Of a DNA stretch of 19,456 nucleotides, positions 7,420 through 14,570 are shown one piece after another. The notes beneath the pieces are model-generated. The model saw only the letters and a program-made list of their open reading frames with translations, was not told the DNA's origin and did not search any database. The DNA is taken from contig JAHENH010000077.1 of assembly GCA_018609935.1 (NCBI GenBank), forward strand, positions 1 through 19,456, read 5' to 3'. Origin of the DNA: Halobacteriales archaeon (lineage in GTDB: Archaea; Halobacteriota; Halobacteria; Halorutilales; JAHENH01). The translations under genes were made by a program, and so were the position numbers. Every line of letters starts with the position of its first letter. Within the stretch, counting starts at the first letter, position 1.

Positions 7420-7529
7420 ACTAAATCTATAAAATAAGTTATCAGTTCTACTGTATAAACTAAATAGTAAAAAAAATATTGAATAAAATACTAGTTAAAG
7501 ATATATATAAAATTTTTTTTTAAATTAAA

Positions 7530-7562
7530 CTCAAGTTATGGTTTTTTGTAGTAATAACTGAG
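7530..7562 (-). terminator. putative terminator hairpin after the lipoprotein gene
   Basis: Read on the minus strand, CTCAGTTAT pairs with ATAACTTGAG (one bulged base) around a 14-nt loop, starting 13 nt after the lipoprotein stop codon. A/T-rich sequence follows. It is weak but well placed. Confidence 0.35.
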
Positions 7563-7574
7563 CTTAATATCAGT

Positions 7575-8294
7575 TTAGCTATTTCTAAAGCGGTAATTAA
7601 GTACTTCTAATGAGTAATCATCAACAGTGCCTGGACTTTCAGTAATAGGTATTTGGAATGGCCATTCCTCACCTGGAGCTAATACTCCTCCAGTTTCTCC
7701 TGCACGAAATACTTTTCTATATGTGGTTATAGCTCTGTCTCTGTCATCATATAAAGTTAGCCTTATCTCTATATATTCTATTCTTCTATCAGATAGATTT
7801 GTAGCTATACCTTCTATTCTTAATCGTTCAAATCCATTACGTTCTATTATGTCTTTCACATTTGATATTTCAATAACTGTAGTTCTATTTACAGTTATCG
7901 TACTAGATATATTATCGTTTTCTGATCTTGCCCCAATTGTGATATTAGGTCGTGTAACTAGATCATTAGATACCGTTATATTATGTGTTAATGATCCAGA
8001 ACTTATAGTTTGAGTTTCTACCACATTATCATTCACTATAAAACTTACTTCACCTTCCTCATCTCCCTTGTTTTCTAAGTTAACACTAAAACTAAATTCT
8101 TCTTCCTCTATAGATGAGGGTGCATCAATACCATGGAAAACTATATTGGCAGGTTCAGAAACTTGTTGTGTTTCATTACCATCTGTTGCATTTTCCTGAG
8201 GGGGCTCACTCTCACCTCCTAAGCACCCTACAGATACTGTTGTTACTAAAACAGTCGAAGAATACTTAATAAATTTACGTCTCTGTTCTTTCAT
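7575..8294 (-). CDS. Tat-exported lipoprotein with FxLYD domain
   Basis: 239 residues. The N-terminus is a Tat signal (RRKFIK at 5-10, hydrophobic core to about 22) ending in a lipobox-like SVGC with lipidation Cys at 24, followed by GG and a Glu/Asn-rich linker. This is the layout of haloarchaeal Tat lipoproteins. Residues about 50-135 look like a beta-sandwich of CARDB/NEW3 type (SVNLENKGDEEGEVSFIVND is the signature). Residues about 140-238 match the FxLYD pattern: FERLRIEGIATNLSDRRIEY, then LTLYDDRDRAI and a GEEWPFQIPI segment before the last strand. It should be anchored on the outer face of the membrane; FxLYD proteins have no enzymatic role, and adhesion or assembly functions are guesses. 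TTTAAATATTT (minus strand, 8318-8328) is centred 28 nt upstream. Confidence 0.85.
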   Translation of the reverse strand: MKEQRRKFIKYSSTVLVTTVSVGCLGGESEPPQENATDGNETQQVSEPANIVFHGIDAPSSIEEEEFSFSVNLENKGDEEGEVSFIVNDNVVETQTISSGSLTHNITVSNDLVTRPNITIGARSENDNISSTITVNRTTVIEISNVKDIIERNGFERLRIEGIATNLSDRRIEYIEIRLTLYDDRDRAITTYRKVFRAGETGGVLAPGEEWPFQIPITESPGTVDDYSLEVLNYRFRNS

Positions 8295-8317
8295 AGTTAT
8301 TAAAGCTTTTATTTTCT

Positions 8318-8328
8318 TTTAAATATTT
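8318..8328 (-). promoter_or_regulatory. TATA box of the lipoprotein gene
   Basis: AAATATTTAAA on the minus strand, centred about 28 nt before the ATG at 8294, fits a leaderless or nearly leaderless transcript. Confidence 0.5.
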
Positions 8329-8497
8329 CTACGCCCTTATATATATACTTTACAAAATAATATATTTCCGTTTTTATCTTTATAGTTATACTCAATATGG
8401 CTTTTATCTAATTTTTTATTGATGCCTTACTTATCAAATGTATAAAATTTTTAGTTTGTAGGGGTTTTTTTATTGTTTAGTTTTTACTTTAACTGGT

Positions 8498-8716
8498 ATG
8501 GTACATAAAAAAGTAACTCTTCTTGGAAAAAGTGGGAAAAGCTTTGAAGACGCTACAAAAGACGCAATAAATCGTGCTGATAAAACCCTTGAAAATATAG
8601 AGTGGGTGGAAGTAAAGGAGTTAAGTATAGAAACACCTATCCGAGAAGAAACAAACAACCTAAAATATCAAGCTGAAGTTGAATTATCATTCGAATTAGA
8701 GGATCCTGAAAAATAA
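8498..8716 (+). CDS. dodecin, flavin-binding storage protein
   Basis: 72 residues, the dodecin size. Dodecins form hollow dodecamers that hold riboflavin or FMN in stacked pairs in the cytoplasm. The sequence follows the archaeal pattern: KKVTLLGKSGKSFEDATKDA, then INRADKTLENIEWVEVKE, a loop, and KYQAEVELSFELED. W36 matches the flavin-stacking Trp36 of the Halobacterium protein, and Q58 (in KYQAEV) appears to match its flavin-contacting Gln55 after a three-residue insertion in the loop. The gene has its own AT-rich promoter region (8465-8479, about 26 nt before the ATG) and is divergent from the lipoprotein gene. The loop insertion is the only departure I see from the known structure. Confidence 0.92.
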   Translation: MVHKKVTLLGKSGKSFEDATKDAINRADKTLENIEWVEVKELSIETPIREETNNLKYQAEVELSFELEDPEK

Positions 8717-8802
8717 ACCTAACAAGACCTACAATTATATATATTATTTTATATTTCTAATAACTAAAAGAATTTTTATCCTATCATAACTATTGGATAA
8801 TA

Positions 8803-8820
8803 GGGAACTACCCAACCCTA
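8803..8820 (-). mobile_element. probable right end of an IS200/IS605-type element
   Basis: On the minus strand, just after the tnpB stop, GTAGGGTTGGGTAGTTC runs toward 8805. A GGGTAGTT-type tip shortly after the tnpB stop is what I recall for the right ends of archaeal TnpB elements. No matching left end and no tnpA are seen, so the element is dead. Confidence 0.4.
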
Positions 8821-9835
8821 CTTGATAGCTTTAGCCGTCTCGTTGAAGGTGGGGCTTCCCTGTTCAACCACCCAGCTTAGAGAGATAAACTCACCAGAGG
8901 TCTTGATGTCAGAGGACTTAAATTTGGGCAGTACCTGCCCTATAAGATCTATAACTTTATTTACGATGTTTATAGGTGCGTTCAAATCACGATCTATCTC
9001 CAAATCACACTCTTTACATTTATGGATTCTTTCCAATAGATCTTTATTCCCCTTATTATTACAATTAGGATTTGAGCAGTTCTTAGATGTATCTTTAGGG
9101 TTTACCTCTATTAGCTTGCCTACCAGCTTGTAAATACATTTATAAACAACCATAGACACAAATTTATTCCACGCATGATTAGGTATATATCGGTTTAATC
9201 TAGAGCTTTCACTTTCGGATAGATATATTTACTGTCAAGGTCTTCTACAGCTATTACATCATACTTTTCTCAGGCCCTTAAGAAGTTATGTAGAAAATCA
9301 CATCTAGCATTTCACAGTTTTTAGTAAGGTGCTGCAAGTCCTTGTTTTTATTTCTTCCAATTATTACTACCAACTTGTTTTCTTGATAGCTTCTTTTGTT
9401 CTCTACGTACTCTTGTCCACTTAGCATATAGAAGTTGTTTTAGATGTTCTATTCTTCTGCCTTTGTTATCTGTTAGAAAATTTGAAACATTTAGATACAA
9501 GCCTATGATGTCTGAATCTCTTGTAGTTGGTTTCTTATCAGATTCGGTACTACGAGGTTCAGTATTACTTTCCAATTATTATTACTGTATTGTTTGATTA
9601 TTACTCCTTTAACCTCGGCTTTTTCAGGTGTGTTTCTGTGAAAGTTTACTGGTATAGTTCCAATTTTGCTTAGATAGATATATTCTTCTTTCTGTTTTAC
9701 CTTGAATCCTGATTGATTGTACTCAATACTGTTGATCGGTTTTTGTAGCGTAGCTTTCCTACTTTCTGTCCTTTTAGCTTCTGTTTTGATAATCCTTTAA
9801 TTGAACTGTATATCCTGTTAATCTTAGCTCTATTA
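8818..9835 (-). pseudogene. tnpB: tnpB remnant (IS200/IS605/IS1341 type), truncated and frameshifted
   Basis: Read in the minus direction, the pieces fall in family order: KGLSKQKLKGQKVGKLRYKN, then YNQSGFKVKQKEEYIYLSKI, then IIGLYLNVSNFLTDNKGRR and LSRKQVGSNNWKK (RuvC-I region), YDVIAVEDLDSKY (RuvC-II), and a C-terminal zinc ribbon with NCSNPNC, HKCKEC and EIDRDLNAPINI (RuvC-III), ending VVEQGSPTFN. TnpB is an RNA-guided nuclease encoded by these elements. Here the RuvC-I Asp of the GIDL-type motif reads Tyr (GLYL), there are several frame changes (about 9160-9350, 9570, 9710) and the N-terminal part is missing. The right side of the remnant reaches to within about 10 bp of the DUF2391 stop codon. 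It cannot be active. Confidence 0.88.
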
Positions 9836-9845
9836 TTTTATTTTT

Positions 9846-10403
9846 TTAATCTCCAGGAAGTATGTCCCCCAATGCAGCCCCTATGCTCATTGGTAGAAAT
9901 ACTACAATTATATTAGAAAGTGCGAGATAGGTATTTGTCCAATTTATCCTCCCCCACATAGTCATTAATATTAACGCTGTAGTAAATGAAGTTAAGATAA
10001 CTCCTATTAGTCTTCTTGGTATCAAACCAAATATTGGTTTATGTATCTTTACTTCCTGTATATCTGCTATATAAAGTATTCCAAGCACCGTTCCTATACT
10101 AAATAGTACATTTCCAGCCAGATAGATCGGATGTATTGCCAGAAATTCAGCTACCTCTTGTGTACCTCCTTCTACAACCATTGGTACTCCAAATATAATA
10201 CTACCAAGCAGTGCTTCTGCTATATCCCCTCTATCGAATCCTTTTATCACTCTACCAAACATCCTTTCAGTCTTTGTCGCCTGAATCGCCGTATGCATCA
10301 CATCCCGAACCTTCTTTCTTTCCTCATTTGTATCAACAGTCTCCTCTAATATTTCAAACTCATCAAGAAGATCTTCTAAATCCGTCTTATCAGAATTACC
10401 CAT
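9846..10403 (-). CDS. DUF2391 family (TIGR02587) integral membrane protein
   Basis: 185 residues from the ATG complementary to 10401-10403. The frame stays open upstream to another ATG at 10472, but TTTAATAATAC at 10423-10433 (minus) is centred 25 nt from 10403 and rules for the shorter form. The N-terminal 65 residues are soluble and acidic (DLEDLLDEFEILEETVDTNE) and are followed by a membrane domain of about four to six helices. Family motifs are clear: IKGFDRGDIAEALLGSIIFG, MVVEGGTQEVAEFLAIHPIY, IADIQEV, LIPRRLIGV and a terminal MSIGAALGDILPGD. Close relatives are, as I recall, common in haloarchaea. No function is established. The tnpB remnant ends just after its stop. Confidence 0.88.
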   Translation of the reverse strand: MGNSDKTDLEDLLDEFEILEETVDTNEERKKVRDVMHTAIQATKTERMFGRVIKGFDRGDIAEALLGSIIFGVPMVVEGGTQEVAEFLAIHPIYLAGNVLFSIGTVLGILYIADIQEVKIHKPIFGLIPRRLIGVILTSFTTALILMTMWGRINWTNTYLALSNIIVVFLPMSIGAALGDILPGD

Positions 10404-10422
10404 ATAATAAATGAATAAACAA

Positions 10423-10433
10423 GTATTATTAAA
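10423..10433 (-). promoter_or_regulatory. TATA box of the DUF2391 gene
   Basis: TTTAATAATAC on the minus strand is centred 25 nt from the ATG at 10403 and decides between the two possible starts (10403 and 10472). Confidence 0.55.
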
Positions 10434-10530
10434 CCTAGACACAATATAGAAAAAAACAATTAAACTTCCCAAAAAACTTATAATTAAATAGTATTATATC
10501 CCCATTTCTTCAGATATTTAGAAAAGATCT

Positions 10531-10567
10531 ATAACTATTTTAAGAAGGGTTCATAGCTATTTTAAGA
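10531..10567. repeat. two 15-bp direct repeats in phase, possible regulator site
   Basis: ATAACTATTTTAAGA (10531-10545) and ATAGCTATTTTAAGA (10553-10567) differ at one base and start 22 bp apart, about two helical turns. They lie about 130-165 bp upstream of the DUF2391 start and about 90 bp past the stop of the next gene. A protein binding the same DNA face twice is one explanation. Confidence 0.35.
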
Positions 10568-10657
10568 TTATATACTATTAACAACAACCTTTTATTATAA
10601 ATATAAAGAAATTCTAAAAAAATTCCGAGGTAAAAATATAAAACTTGACATCAATAG

Positions 10658-11043
10658 CTACCATATAAACCTACAATAATACCTTTGAGTATAGTATTTA
10701 TAGTGATCTGTCTCGTCTGGTTTTTCTTCTATCCATGCAACATCTATAGTTCCTTCCTCATTGTTTATTTTGTCAATAGTAAATTCCTCAGGTAAAGTTT
10801 CATAGATTTGATCTATTAAAGCAACTTTATCAAATCTTAAACGGATAGAACATGTTTCCCCTGTATCATTAATATCATAAACTTCAGCTCTAGGTGATAT
10901 ATCTTTTATTACAGATTCAATTATATTTTCTAACTCATCAGCTATTTCAAAGAGATTATCATTTTTCCGTCCCTGTAACTATATATTTTCTCTGCAAGTT
11001 CATTGTTTTCTCGCATAAAATCATCAGGTAATTTATCTGACAT
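10658..11043 (-). pseudogene. hypothetical gene broken by a single-base frameshift
   Basis: The ATG complementary to 11041-11043 opens a frame starting MSDKLPDDFMRENNELAEKI that stops at 10942-10944. One extra A in the A5 run (minus strand, 10962-10966) would join it to a second frame that continues as DNLFEIADELENIIESVIKD, then RAEVYDINDTGETCSIRLRF, and ends DHYKYYTQRYYCRFIW at 10658-10660. The joined protein would be about 128 residues, acidic and soluble, with no known family. Both halves look like normal protein in composition. An A-rich TATA-like run at 11062-11085 is placed correctly for the ATG. The break may be a true mutation, a read error in a homopolymer, or programmed frameshifting. 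Confidence 0.7.
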
Positions 11044-11133
11044 ATCTCACATACAACTAATTCAATAAAATTTTTATTTTTTATTTTATCTAGTAGAATA
11101 GCTATATATAGGGAAAAACAAAAATAAAAAAAT

Positions 11134-11160
11134 ATATCCTGGGTGTCAACAATAGGATAT
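11134..11160. repeat. 7-bp inverted repeat upstream of the frameshifted gene
   Basis: ATATCCT (11134-11140) and AGGATAT (11154-11160) are perfect inverted copies around 13 bases, and a second pair (GGTGT at 11142 and ACACC near 11168) overlaps them. They lie about 90-120 bp upstream of the minus-strand gene's start, so they could be an operator or a transcript-end structure. Confidence 0.35.
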
Positions 11161-11171
11161 AGAAAAAACAC

Positions 11172-11496
11172 CTAATATATCTACACCAGCTTGAAAATGT
11201 TGGACTCTACACAAGCAAAAATACTGCAAATATTTTAGAATTTGTAGAAAAACACAAAAATGGCTCTAGGACATAATAATATGACCCTTAAAACACGAAA
11301 GGGCTATAAGCGTAGTAGTGGCAAAAAGCCACATCTAATCTTCAAGGACAGTTAACTTAATTGTTTGGAATCTATTCAATAGCTCCCTATCTACCTTATA
11401 GCATTCATGTCGATTTTCTTATTTATCCTCAAAGCAAAAAAAGCATATCCCAAAAATCTCTAACCTTCTCAGAAACACCAGAATCCTAGAATTTCT
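11172..11496 (+). other. 325 bp of probable decayed sequence with two small hairpins
   Basis: A plus-strand fragment near 11190-11265 reads LENVGLYTSKNTANILEFVE followed by KHKNGSRT and stops; it looks like real protein but I cannot name it. Next come two stem-loops: CCCTT/AAGGG at 11285-11303, and GTGGC/GCCAC with an A5 loop at 11318-11332. On the minus strand, around 11430-11470, a broken frame includes VSEKVRDFWDML. No intact gene is present. The hairpins may belong to a small RNA or to a dead element. Confidence 0.4.
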
Positions 11497-11987
11497 GTGG
11501 ATAAATCTATAAGATCAGATGGATTATATATTAATATTATTGGAGAGTCGGTATCGAGAATAAGTTTTACAGTACCAAAGGATTGGAAGTCAATTGATCA
11601 TATTGATGACGGTGGTAAATATACAAGAAATAAATATATAAATAGAAATGTAAACCGAGAGCAATTGGATGTTTCTTGGGTTTGGCTAAATAGTCAATCT
11701 ATGGTCAAAGTTTCAAATGTTTTGGTTCCTTCAGATAAAGCTGGAGATAAATCAATAACTATTGAAGCTATGATTATGGAGGTAGTTCAACTAAAATTGT
11801 AGGAATTAATTCATTTGAAATTGAAAAAGAAAATAATGGTATTAAAAACAACTCTAAAGGCTTCGGTAAAATCGTAAGAAAAATAATCTATGTAGAAGAA
11901 ATAGATACGTCTGATATTGCTGGTTTAGATATACTAAACGATTTTATGGAAATGGCAAAAGGAGTTATGGAAGGATTTAGTAGCTAA
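11497..11987 (+). pseudogene. hypothetical gene broken by a single-base frameshift
   Basis: The first frame (GTG at 11497, or open back to 11464) reads DKSIRSDGLYINIIGESVSR, then SFTVPKDWKSIDHIDDGG and SNVLVPSDKAGDKSITIEA, and stops at 11800-11802. Adding one T at about 11769 turns the codons after EA into YDYGGSSTKIVGINSFEIEK and carries the frame to 11985-11987, ending in FMEMAKGVMEGFSS. The repaired protein would have about 163 residues, mostly beta-like with a helical tail, and no known family. No TATA box is seen about 26 nt before the GTG, so the 5' end and promoter may also be lost. The nearby sequence to the left looks decayed as well. Confidence 0.65.
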
Positions 11988-12150
11988 ACCTTATTATTTT
12001 GAACATAGTTTCTTATAGGAAAGATGAACTACGAATATGGGTTTATATTTTTTATTTTTCTTTTTGGTGTTAGAATTAAGGGGATTTGTGGAATATTTTA
12101 GGATAAAGTATATCTGTTTTTTTGGGTTGTGGAAAAAAGTTTTTAGTTTT

Positions 12151-12393
12151 TTATATTAGTGTTGGTTGTTTTGCGGTGCATTTTGGTATTTGTGTTGTTA
12201 TAGATATTTTTGTTTGTTTTGGTCCTTTTTTTGCTGTTATTTTTTGTTTGTCTAGTAGGCATTCTAGTTCTTCAATTCGTTTTTTGTCTTTTGTGTGTTT
12301 TCGTTGTGTGACGTTTTTGTGTTCTTTTATGAATTTTTGTTTTTGCGTTTCCCAACGTTTCTCCATTATACTTTTTTTCTGGTTTTTGTTCAT
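12151..12393 (-). CDS. small Lys-rich ORF in a strongly skewed block, doubtful gene
   Basis: 80 codons, starting MNKNQKKSIMEKRWETQKQK and containing a short coiled-coil-like stretch (DKKRIEELECLLDKQK). The coding strand is almost all A and C with very few G or T, the same unusual bias as the RNase H-like gene. Such bias removes stop codons by itself, so an open frame is weak evidence. No TATA box lies at the right distance; only a TTATTATAC about 12 nt upstream. The opposite strand also has a 93-codon frame of T/G-rich codons, which looks less protein-like. I keep this one with low trust. Confidence 0.3.
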   Translation of the reverse strand: MNKNQKKSIMEKRWETQKQKFIKEHKNVTQRKHTKDKKRIEELECLLDKQKITAKKGPKQTKISITTQIPKCTAKQPTLI

Positions 12394-12548
12394 TAGTGTA
12401 TAATAACTTTTGTAGACATAAACCTCTGTTGTTTGATGGTAATATATGGTAAAATCTACCTTTTAATGTAAATTATGATATGAATGAAAATTAAGAGATA
12501 TTCCAGGCTATAAAAAAATAGAGAATTTTAGATTTATAAAAAAGTTAG

Positions 12549-12659
12549 TTATCCAGTTCTCTCACACTTCATTCCATCTTTATCTATTGATACTAGCCAA
12601 GAAGTTTCTTTTCCAACAATTATCACTGAATTATCCGCTACATTATTTTTTACACTCAT
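12549..12659 (-). CDS. 36-residue small protein with its own promoter
   Basis: ATG complementary to 12657-12659, stop at 12549-12551. The peptide reads MSVKNNVADNSVIIVGKETS, then WLVSIDKDGMKCERTG. It has a plain mixed composition and a strand-like VIIVGKE / WLVSID pattern, more protein-like than random AT-rich DNA. CTTTAAGTAG on the minus strand (12681-12690) is centred 27 nt upstream, the same spacing as at the well-supported genes here. It is too short for common gene callers. Function unknown. Confidence 0.5.
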   Translation of the reverse strand: MSVKNNVADNSVIIVGKETSWLVSIDKDGMKCERTG

Positions 12660-13068
12660 AATTATAATTATGATAAAAGACTACTTAAAGATTACCTGAA
12701 TACATATAACACATAACACCATCTTTCTAACAACCAGCAAAAAACAATAAAAACAAAAACACTTCTAAAATACAATTTTTAATATTAAAATTAAGAACAT
12801 ATAGAGTAGCTAGAATCCAAGAAAGCTTTAAATAACACATAGAAAAACAGACAAGAAAAACTTAAAACATCAAAAAATACACATCAGAACACTACCTCCA
12901 AATACCAAAAATGGACGATAAAGACTATATGGACCCTAAAAAGGCATTTCTATCTTTTTTAGAGATATTTTGCTAGTTATTAATTATTTTTCTAAGGTCT
13001 TCTATTCCCTTAGCTGAATCCTTTGTAAACTAAAAGAAATAGGTGGGCTTAAAAACATATGATTAAAA
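12660..13068. other. 409 bp between small ORF and tRNA-Thr, no firm gene
   Basis: Mostly A/C-rich spacer up to about 12910. A 21-codon plus-strand frame (MDDKDYMDPKKAFLSFLEIF) starts at 12911, with no convincing promoter. At 12970-13035 on the minus strand an open fragment reads FTKDSAKGIEDLRKIINN before a stop, which may be the last piece of a lost gene lying just past the tRNA 3' end. No repeat of the tRNA end was seen, so there is no sign of an integrated element. Confidence 0.4.
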
Positions 13069-13139
13069 GCCTCGGGCGGGATTTGAACCCGCGCTCTCAC
13101 CCTTACCAAGGGTGCGCTTTACCTCTAAGCTACCGAGGC
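13069..13139 (-). tRNA. tRNA-Thr (anticodon GGU)
   Basis: A complete 71-nt cloverleaf: 7-bp acceptor stem GCCTCGG/CCGAGGC, UA linker, D arm GCTT-AGAGGTA-AAGC, anticodon arm CACCC-TTGGTAA-GGGTG, 5-nt variable loop, and T arm GCGGG-TTCAAAT-CCCGC. All stems are perfect. The loop places GGT as anticodon, reading ACC and ACU codons. The next base is T, giving a U73 discriminator. CCA is not encoded, as is common in archaea. There is no intron. A TATA-like TTTATAAA lies upstream and T runs follow the 3' end. Confidence 0.96.
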
Positions 13140-13150
13140 ACTTGTTTGAG

Positions 13151-13158
13151 TTTATAAA
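13151..13158 (-). promoter_or_regulatory. TATA box of tRNA-Thr
   Basis: TTTATAAA on the minus strand, within a longer AT run to 13172, lies 12-19 bp (run to 33 bp) before the mature 5' end of the tRNA, a normal archaeal promoter position. Confidence 0.45.
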
Positions 13159-13363
13159 TTAAATATATATATTGGTTAAGATATTGTCTAAGTGTTTTAG
13201 ATTAATTATATAGTAAAGGCTTTTTCATCTTTAAACGGGTATATATAGATTTTTCAATTATTTTTTGTAATATAGTGGTTTTTTATTATGTTTTGATATT
13301 TGGATTGCTTTTTAGATAAATAATAGCCTAATAGTTAAAATAAAGAAATTCTAACAAACTAAT

Positions 13364-14344
13364 ATGTCAGAAGATGAGAATGATAAAAGTGTAAATGAGG
13401 GATCCGAGGAAGAAATAAAAAGCTTAGAGAAAACTATAACTAAAGGTCTAAAAAAACAACGTGAAAAGGATGAATCCGTTGAAGACAATAAAAATATAGA
13501 TAGAGATAGGGGTGAAAAAAAAGATAATTCAGATGATTCTAATAAAGAAATTGAAAGTCTTAAGAAAACAATAGAAAGGGAGATAGAATCTAAAAAACAA
13601 GACTCGGAAGAAACAGAGGAAACTACACAAAATGATAACTCAAACCAGGATATATCTAAAGAGTCCGATAAAAATATTTCTGAACAAAAAAAGAAAAAAG
13701 AGGAAAAACAAAAGGAAGTGTTTGATGAAAAAAGTATGGGTAATAGGAAAACCCAAAAAGAAAAGCAATCTGGTAAAGAGAAACAGACAACTGAAAAAAC
13801 GCTGAAAAGTCCCGGTGGTATTGATTCTATGTCTGGTAGCATGGGTATAGGTATAGGTACTGGTAGTGGTTTGTCTAAAGAAGAAATAGAAAAACATAAA
13901 GAGGGATCGAAGGAAGATTTAGAAAGTATAAGTGATGTAATAGATAGAGGTTTATCCTCTAAGAAAAAAGATTCAGAACGTAGTGACGATAAGGATAACT
14001 CTCAGGAAAATAAGAGGGGAAAGGAACGGTCAACCGGTGGGAAACAGGATATGGCTATGAAAGAATTGTTGAAAGAGGAAACTGAAGCAAGAAAAGAAAA
14101 ACAGGCCTTACTTGAAAATGCCGAAGGTTCTTCTGATTCTGAAAAAACCGGTAAAGAAAGTAAAGAAGGTATAATGGAAAATGTGGGTGTAGGGACGGGG
14201 GCACAAGGAGGTATAAATCCTGTTCAACCTCAACAGAATCCTAAAATACAAAAAGAATTACTTGAAGAAACAAAGAAATTAAGGGAAGAACTAGAAAAAA
14301 CACGGGAAGCTATAGAAAAAATAGCTGAGTCCCTTCAAGAATAA
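13364..14344 (+). CDS. disordered charged protein with three spaced helical repeats
   Basis: 326 residues, made mostly of Glu, Lys, Ser, Asp, Asn and Gln, with no signal, membrane helix or Cys. A roughly 20-residue motif occurs three times: EIKSLEKTITKGLKKQREKD (about 16-35), KEIESLKKTIEREIESKKQD (61-80) and EDLESISDVIDRGLSSKKKD (184-203). Between them lie long disordered linkers, with two Gly-rich spots (GSMGIGIGTGSGL at 158-170 and VGVGTGAQGG near 274-283). The C-terminal 35 residues (KIQKELLEETKKLREELEKT on) form a clear coiled coil. AGTTAAAATAAAG (13333-13345) is centred 26 nt before the ATG. It looks like a flexible scaffold with three short linear motifs and an oligomerisation helix. 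The family is not recognised. The gene lies 226 bp upstream of aglB on the same strand, but aglB has its own promoter. Confidence 0.75.
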   Translation: MSEDENDKSVNEGSEEEIKSLEKTITKGLKKQREKDESVEDNKNIDRDRGEKKDNSDDSNKEIESLKKTIEREIESKKQDSEETEETTQNDNSNQDISKESDKNISEQKKKKEEKQKEVFDEKSMGNRKTQKEKQSGKEKQTTEKTLKSPGGIDSMSGSMGIGIGTGSGLSKEEIEKHKEGSKEDLESISDVIDRGLSSKKKDSERSDDKDNSQENKRGKERSTGGKQDMAMKELLKEETEARKEKQALLENAEGSSDSEKTGKESKEGIMENVGVGTGAQGGINPVQPQQNPKIQKELLEETKKLREELEKTREAIEKIAESLQE

Positions 14345-14541
14345 GATAAATATATTTAAATATTATTTCTCTTTTAAGTTATAGTATGATTTAGAATTAT
14401 ATATTTTATCCTATATTTAAATAAAATGGATTATTTTCTTTTTTATTTTCGAGTTACAATATGATTAATTTTGTTTTGGTTTTTAATTATCTGGGTTTAT
14501 TTTATTTTTTCTTTATTTATGTTTGACATTTTTTCGATACT

Positions 14542-14552
14542 CTTAAACTTTA
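14542..14552 (+). promoter_or_regulatory. TATA box of aglB
   Basis: CTTAAACTTTA is centred about 24 nt before the ATG at 14571 and supports that start and a leaderless mRNA. Confidence 0.45.
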
Positions 14553-14570
14553 TTCCTAACTTTTTGTTTC

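Noticed and set aside
7627..8013. 128-codon plus-strand ORF
   Set aside because: Antisense shadow of the well-supported Tat lipoprotein gene.
12122..12403. 93-codon plus-strand ORF rich in Phe, Cys and Val
   Set aside because: It arises from the T/G-rich bias of this block; no promoter at the right spacing and no family.
13040..13140. tRNA-Thr as an integration site
   Set aside because: No second copy of the tRNA 3' half and no integrase were seen nearby.
13351..13897. Two long minus-strand ORFs rich in Ser/Phe
   Set aside because: They mirror Glu/Lys codons of the disordered protein and have no promoter or family.
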